Source of the DNA: Sphingomonadales bacterium
Lineage (GTDB): Bacteria; Pseudomonadota; Alphaproteobacteria; Sphingomonadales; Sphingomonadaceae
Length of the DNA stretch: 64,000 nt
Direction: 5' to 3'
Assembly (NCBI GenBank): GCA_028871475.1
Contig: JAGWMZ010000011.1
Span: 1 to 64,000, forward strand
The notes beneath the pieces are model-generated. The model ran no database searches and was not told where the DNA came from. It saw nothing but the letters and a program-made list of their open reading frames with translations. Positions within the stretch are counted from its first letter, which is position 1. The number at the start of each line of letters is the position of its first letter. A program made the position numbers and the translations under genes. Positions 62,098 through 64,000 of this stretch are shown here, piece after piece.

Positions 62098-63225
62098 ATG
62101 CGTGCCGAGGGGCAGGCCCATATTGACCGGATCGATGCTGCTCTGGCGCTCGTCCGCAAATTCCTGGACTGGGATCGCGCGCTGCGGCGCTTTGACGAGC
62201 TGAACGCGCGCGTTGAGGACCCCAAGCTCTGGGACAACCCCAAGGAAGCCGAAGCGGTGATGCGTGAGCGTCGCCGGCTGGAGGCGAGCATTGGCGCGGT
62301 CAACAGCATCAGCGCCGAAATGGCCGATGCCATTGAGTTCGTCGAGCTGGGCGAGATGGAAGGCGACGAGGATACGATCGCTGAAGGTCTCGCCACGCTG
62401 GCCGCACTGGCCGAGCGGGCCGACAACGACAAGGTGCAAGCGCTGTTGGCGGGCGAGGCCGATGCCAGCGACACCTATCTTGAAGTCCATGCGGGTGCTG
62501 GCGGCACCGAAAGCCAGGACTGGGCCGAGATGCTCCAGCGCATGTATTCGCGCTGGGCGGAGCGCCATGGCTACAAGGTCGAGCTGGTCGATTATCACGC
62601 TGGCGAACAGGCCGGGATCAAGAGCGCGACGCTGCTGATCAAGGGTGAAAACGCCTATGGCTACGCCAAGACCGAGAGCGGCGTGCATCGCCTCGTCCGC
62701 ATCAGCCCCTATGACAGCTCGGCGCGGCGCCACACGTCGTTCAGTTCGGTCTGGGTCTATCCGGTGGTTGATGACAACATCGAGATCGAGATCAATCCGG
62801 CTGACCTCAAGATCGATACCTATCGCGCCTCGGGCGCGGGTGGCCAGCATGTGAACACCACCGATTCGGCGGTGCGTATCACCCACGTGCCCAGCGGCAT
62901 CATCGTGGCCAGTCAGAACGACCGCAGCCAGCACAAGAACCGCGCCACCGCGATGAACATGCTGAAGGCGCGCCTGTACGAGACCGAACTGGCCAAGCGC
63001 GAAGCTGCCACCAGCAGCGAATACAACGCCAAGACCGAGATCGGTTGGGGCCATCAGATCCGTTCCTATGTGCTGCAGCCCTATCAGCTGGTGAAGGATC
63101 TGCGCACCGGCGTGACCAGCACTTCGCCCGACGATGTGCTGGATGGCGCGCTGGACCCGTTCATGGCCGCCGCGCTCTCGCAGCGGGTGACAGGCGACAA
63201 GGTGGATGTCGAGGACGTCGATTGA
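62098..63225 (+). CDS. prfB: Peptide chain release factor 2
   Basis: The 375-residue factor ends translation at UGA and UAA. GGQ is in SGAGGQHVN (about 248-250). The stop-codon tripeptide position reads SPY (RISPYDSSARRHTSF) instead of the E. coli SPF, as in many alphaproteobacteria. Unlike E. coli, the whole gene is one frame, with no internal UGA/frameshift site near the start. ATG 62098 follows CGGAG at ten bases; a GTG two codons earlier is possible. Confidence 0.95.
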   Translation: MRAEGQAHIDRIDAALALVRKFLDWDRALRRFDELNARVEDPKLWDNPKEAEAVMRERRRLEASIGAVNSISAEMADAIEFVELGEMEGDEDTIAEGLATLAALAERADNDKVQALLAGEADASDTYLEVHAGAGGTESQDWAEMLQRMYSRWAERHGYKVELVDYHAGEQAGIKSATLLIKGENAYGYAKTESGVHRLVRISPYDSSARRHTSFSSVWVYPVVDDNIEIEINPADLKIDTYRASGAGGQHVNTTDSAVRITHVPSGIIVASQNDRSQHKNRATAMNMLKARLYETELAKREAATSSEYNAKTEIGWGHQIRSYVLQPYQLVKDLRTGVTSTSPDDVLDGALDPFMAAALSQRVTGDKVDVEDVD

Positions 63226-63244
63226 CGATGGCAGCAGGCGGCAG

Positions 63245-64000
63245 GTGCCAGTGGTAAGGCGGGGACGGGCCTGTGTGGTGCTGCTTGCCGCGCTGGCCCT
63301 TGCCGCCTGTCATCAGACATCGGCCGATCAGGACGATGCAAACCGGCCTCCCGAGGCACGGGGCTTTCCCCGTGCCGAGCGCCCGCTTGCCACCCCTGTC
63401 GCGGAACCGACCAGCGAGGCGCAGCGCGATCGCCATGACGAGGCCGGTTCGGTGATGGATCTGGCCGGCGTGGCGCCGGGCATGTCGGTGGCCGATATTG
63501 GTGCGGGCGAGGGGTATTATACGGTTCGTCTGTCCCCGCGCGTGGGCAAGAAGGGGCGGGTGCTGGCCGAAGACATCGACCCGGCCAGCCTGTCTGATCT
63601 GGGCGACCGTGTCGCGCGCGAGAACCTCGAGAATGTCTCTATCCAGCATGGCGCCGAGGCTGATCCGCATCTGCCCGCAGGCAGTTTTGACCGGATCTTC
63701 ATGGTCCATATGTATCACGAGGTGAGTGAGCCCTACGCTTTCCTCTGGCATTTGCGGCCAGCGCTGCGGCCGGGTGGGCGCGTGGTGGTGGTCGATGAGG
63801 ATGTTTCCGCGTCGGGCCGGCTTGCCGGTCATGGCATTGCGCCGACGCAATTGTTCTGTGAATTTGCCGCGGTTGGATATCGATTGACAGAATTCCTTCG
63901 CAAGCCTGAGATTTCGGGCTATTATGCGGAATTCGAAGCTGCCGGTGCTTTGCCGGTTCCATCCTCGATTCATGCCTGCCGGATGGGGATAGCTCCGGCG
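63245..64000 (+). CDS. Lipoprotein-type class I SAM-dependent methyltransferase, 3' end beyond window
   Basis: The first 252 codons are present and no stop is reached. The N-terminus is a lipoprotein signal (CVVLLAALALAAC, lipid Cys22), so the enzyme would be membrane-anchored outside the cytoplasm, which is unusual for a SAM enzyme. Motif I is VADIGAGEGYYTVRL, with the acidic motif II in AEDIDP; a post-motif stretch GSFDRIFMVHMYHEV and RPGGRVVVVDED follow, as in uncharacterised exported methyltransferases of proteobacteria. It starts at GTG 63245 or 63251, about 20 bases after prfB. Activity is unproven. Confidence 0.75.
   Translation, partial: MPVVRRGRACVVLLAALALAACHQTSADQDDANRPPEARGFPRAERPLATPVAEPTSEAQRDRHDEAGSVMDLAGVAPGMSVADIGAGEGYYTVRLSPRVGKKGRVLAEDIDPASLSDLGDRVARENLENVSIQHGAEADPHLPAGSFDRIFMVHMYHEVSEPYAFLWHLRPALRPGGRVVVVDEDVSASGRLAGHGIAPTQLFCEFAAVGYRLTEFLRKPEISGYYAEFEAAGALPVPSSIHACRMGIAPA

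Noticed and set aside
62080..62200. Programmed frameshift in prfB
   Set aside because: The RF2 sequence is continuous from the first codon with no internal UGA, so no frameshift is needed.
1..64000. CRISPR arrays, rRNA and tRNA genes, prophage
   Set aside because: No regularly spaced repeats, no tRNA T-loop pattern in the intergenic regions and no phage structural genes were seen; the only mobile element signal is at the left edge.

Overview
The window is GC-rich and densely coded. It most likely comes from an alphaproteobacterium of the Sphingomonadales, Novosphingobium/Sphingobium-like. The reasons are a complete exosortase A (XrtA) exopolysaccharide locus, an interrupted-S1 RNase E with basic C-terminal repeats, an RF2 with an SPY tripeptide and no programmed frameshift, an ECF sigma/NrsF pair, and non-phosphorylative sugar oxidation genes. 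This assignment is inferred from gene content, not from rRNA. I saw no rRNA, tRNA or CRISPR array.

Left part (1-12 kb). The left edge holds the 3' end of an IS1380-like element abutting a broken reading frame. Next come a purine salvage pair (8-oxoguanine deaminase and a divergent NCS2 purine permease with a structured leader) and a DMT exporter with a divergent Lrp/AsnC regulator. A GH125 alpha-mannosidase is coupled to a nitronate monooxygenase. A cell-envelope redox block follows: exported peroxiredoxin, short DsbD, ECF sigma factor and NrsF-type anti-sigma factor. A small secreted GCG_CRPN-type protein comes after it.

11.4-19.8 kb. A Pls/PosA-type poly-amino-acid synthetase with a coupled phosphopantetheinyl transferase lies on the minus strand. 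Its adenylation domain carries an apparent 11-base deletion that destroys core motif A3. It is followed by small secreted proteins (including a second GCG_CRPN paralogue), a two-helix-pore channel, an MFS transporter and an EF-hand protein.

19.8-31.3 kb. A sugar-acid catabolic island contains an aldose epimerase, a LacI regulator, a sugar porter, a Gfo/Idh/MocA sugar 1-dehydrogenase resembling L-arabinose/D-galactose dehydrogenase, an IlvD/Edd aldonate dehydratase, a ketoglutarate-semialdehyde-type dehydrogenase and a FadR-type regulator. An unrelated aminotransferase interrupts it. Two near-identical palindromes, next to the lacI gene and before the porter gene, look like LacI operators. An uncharacterised secreted protein and thioredoxin reductase follow.

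32.4-51.8 kb. The XrtA exopolysaccharide locus. Leftward: two alpha/beta hydrolases, an acyl carrier protein and a GNAT protein. Rightward: AMP-ligase, PLP decarboxylase, export lipoprotein, chain-length determinant, tyrosine autokinase, outer-membrane beta protein, ATPase, polysaccharide deacetylase, FemAB protein, glycosyltransferase, exosortase A fused to EpsI, and amidotransferase. Most neighbours are a few bases apart or overlap. No PEP-CTERM substrate protein is in the window.

Right part (51.8-64 kb). Housekeeping genes: YbjQ family, ZapE, SdhB (without sdhCDA beside it), RNase E, a roughly 0.9 kb stretch with no convincing gene, N-acetylmuramoyl-L-alanine amidase, PBP1A, peptide chain release factor 2, and the start of a lipoprotein-type SAM methyltransferase cut by the window end.
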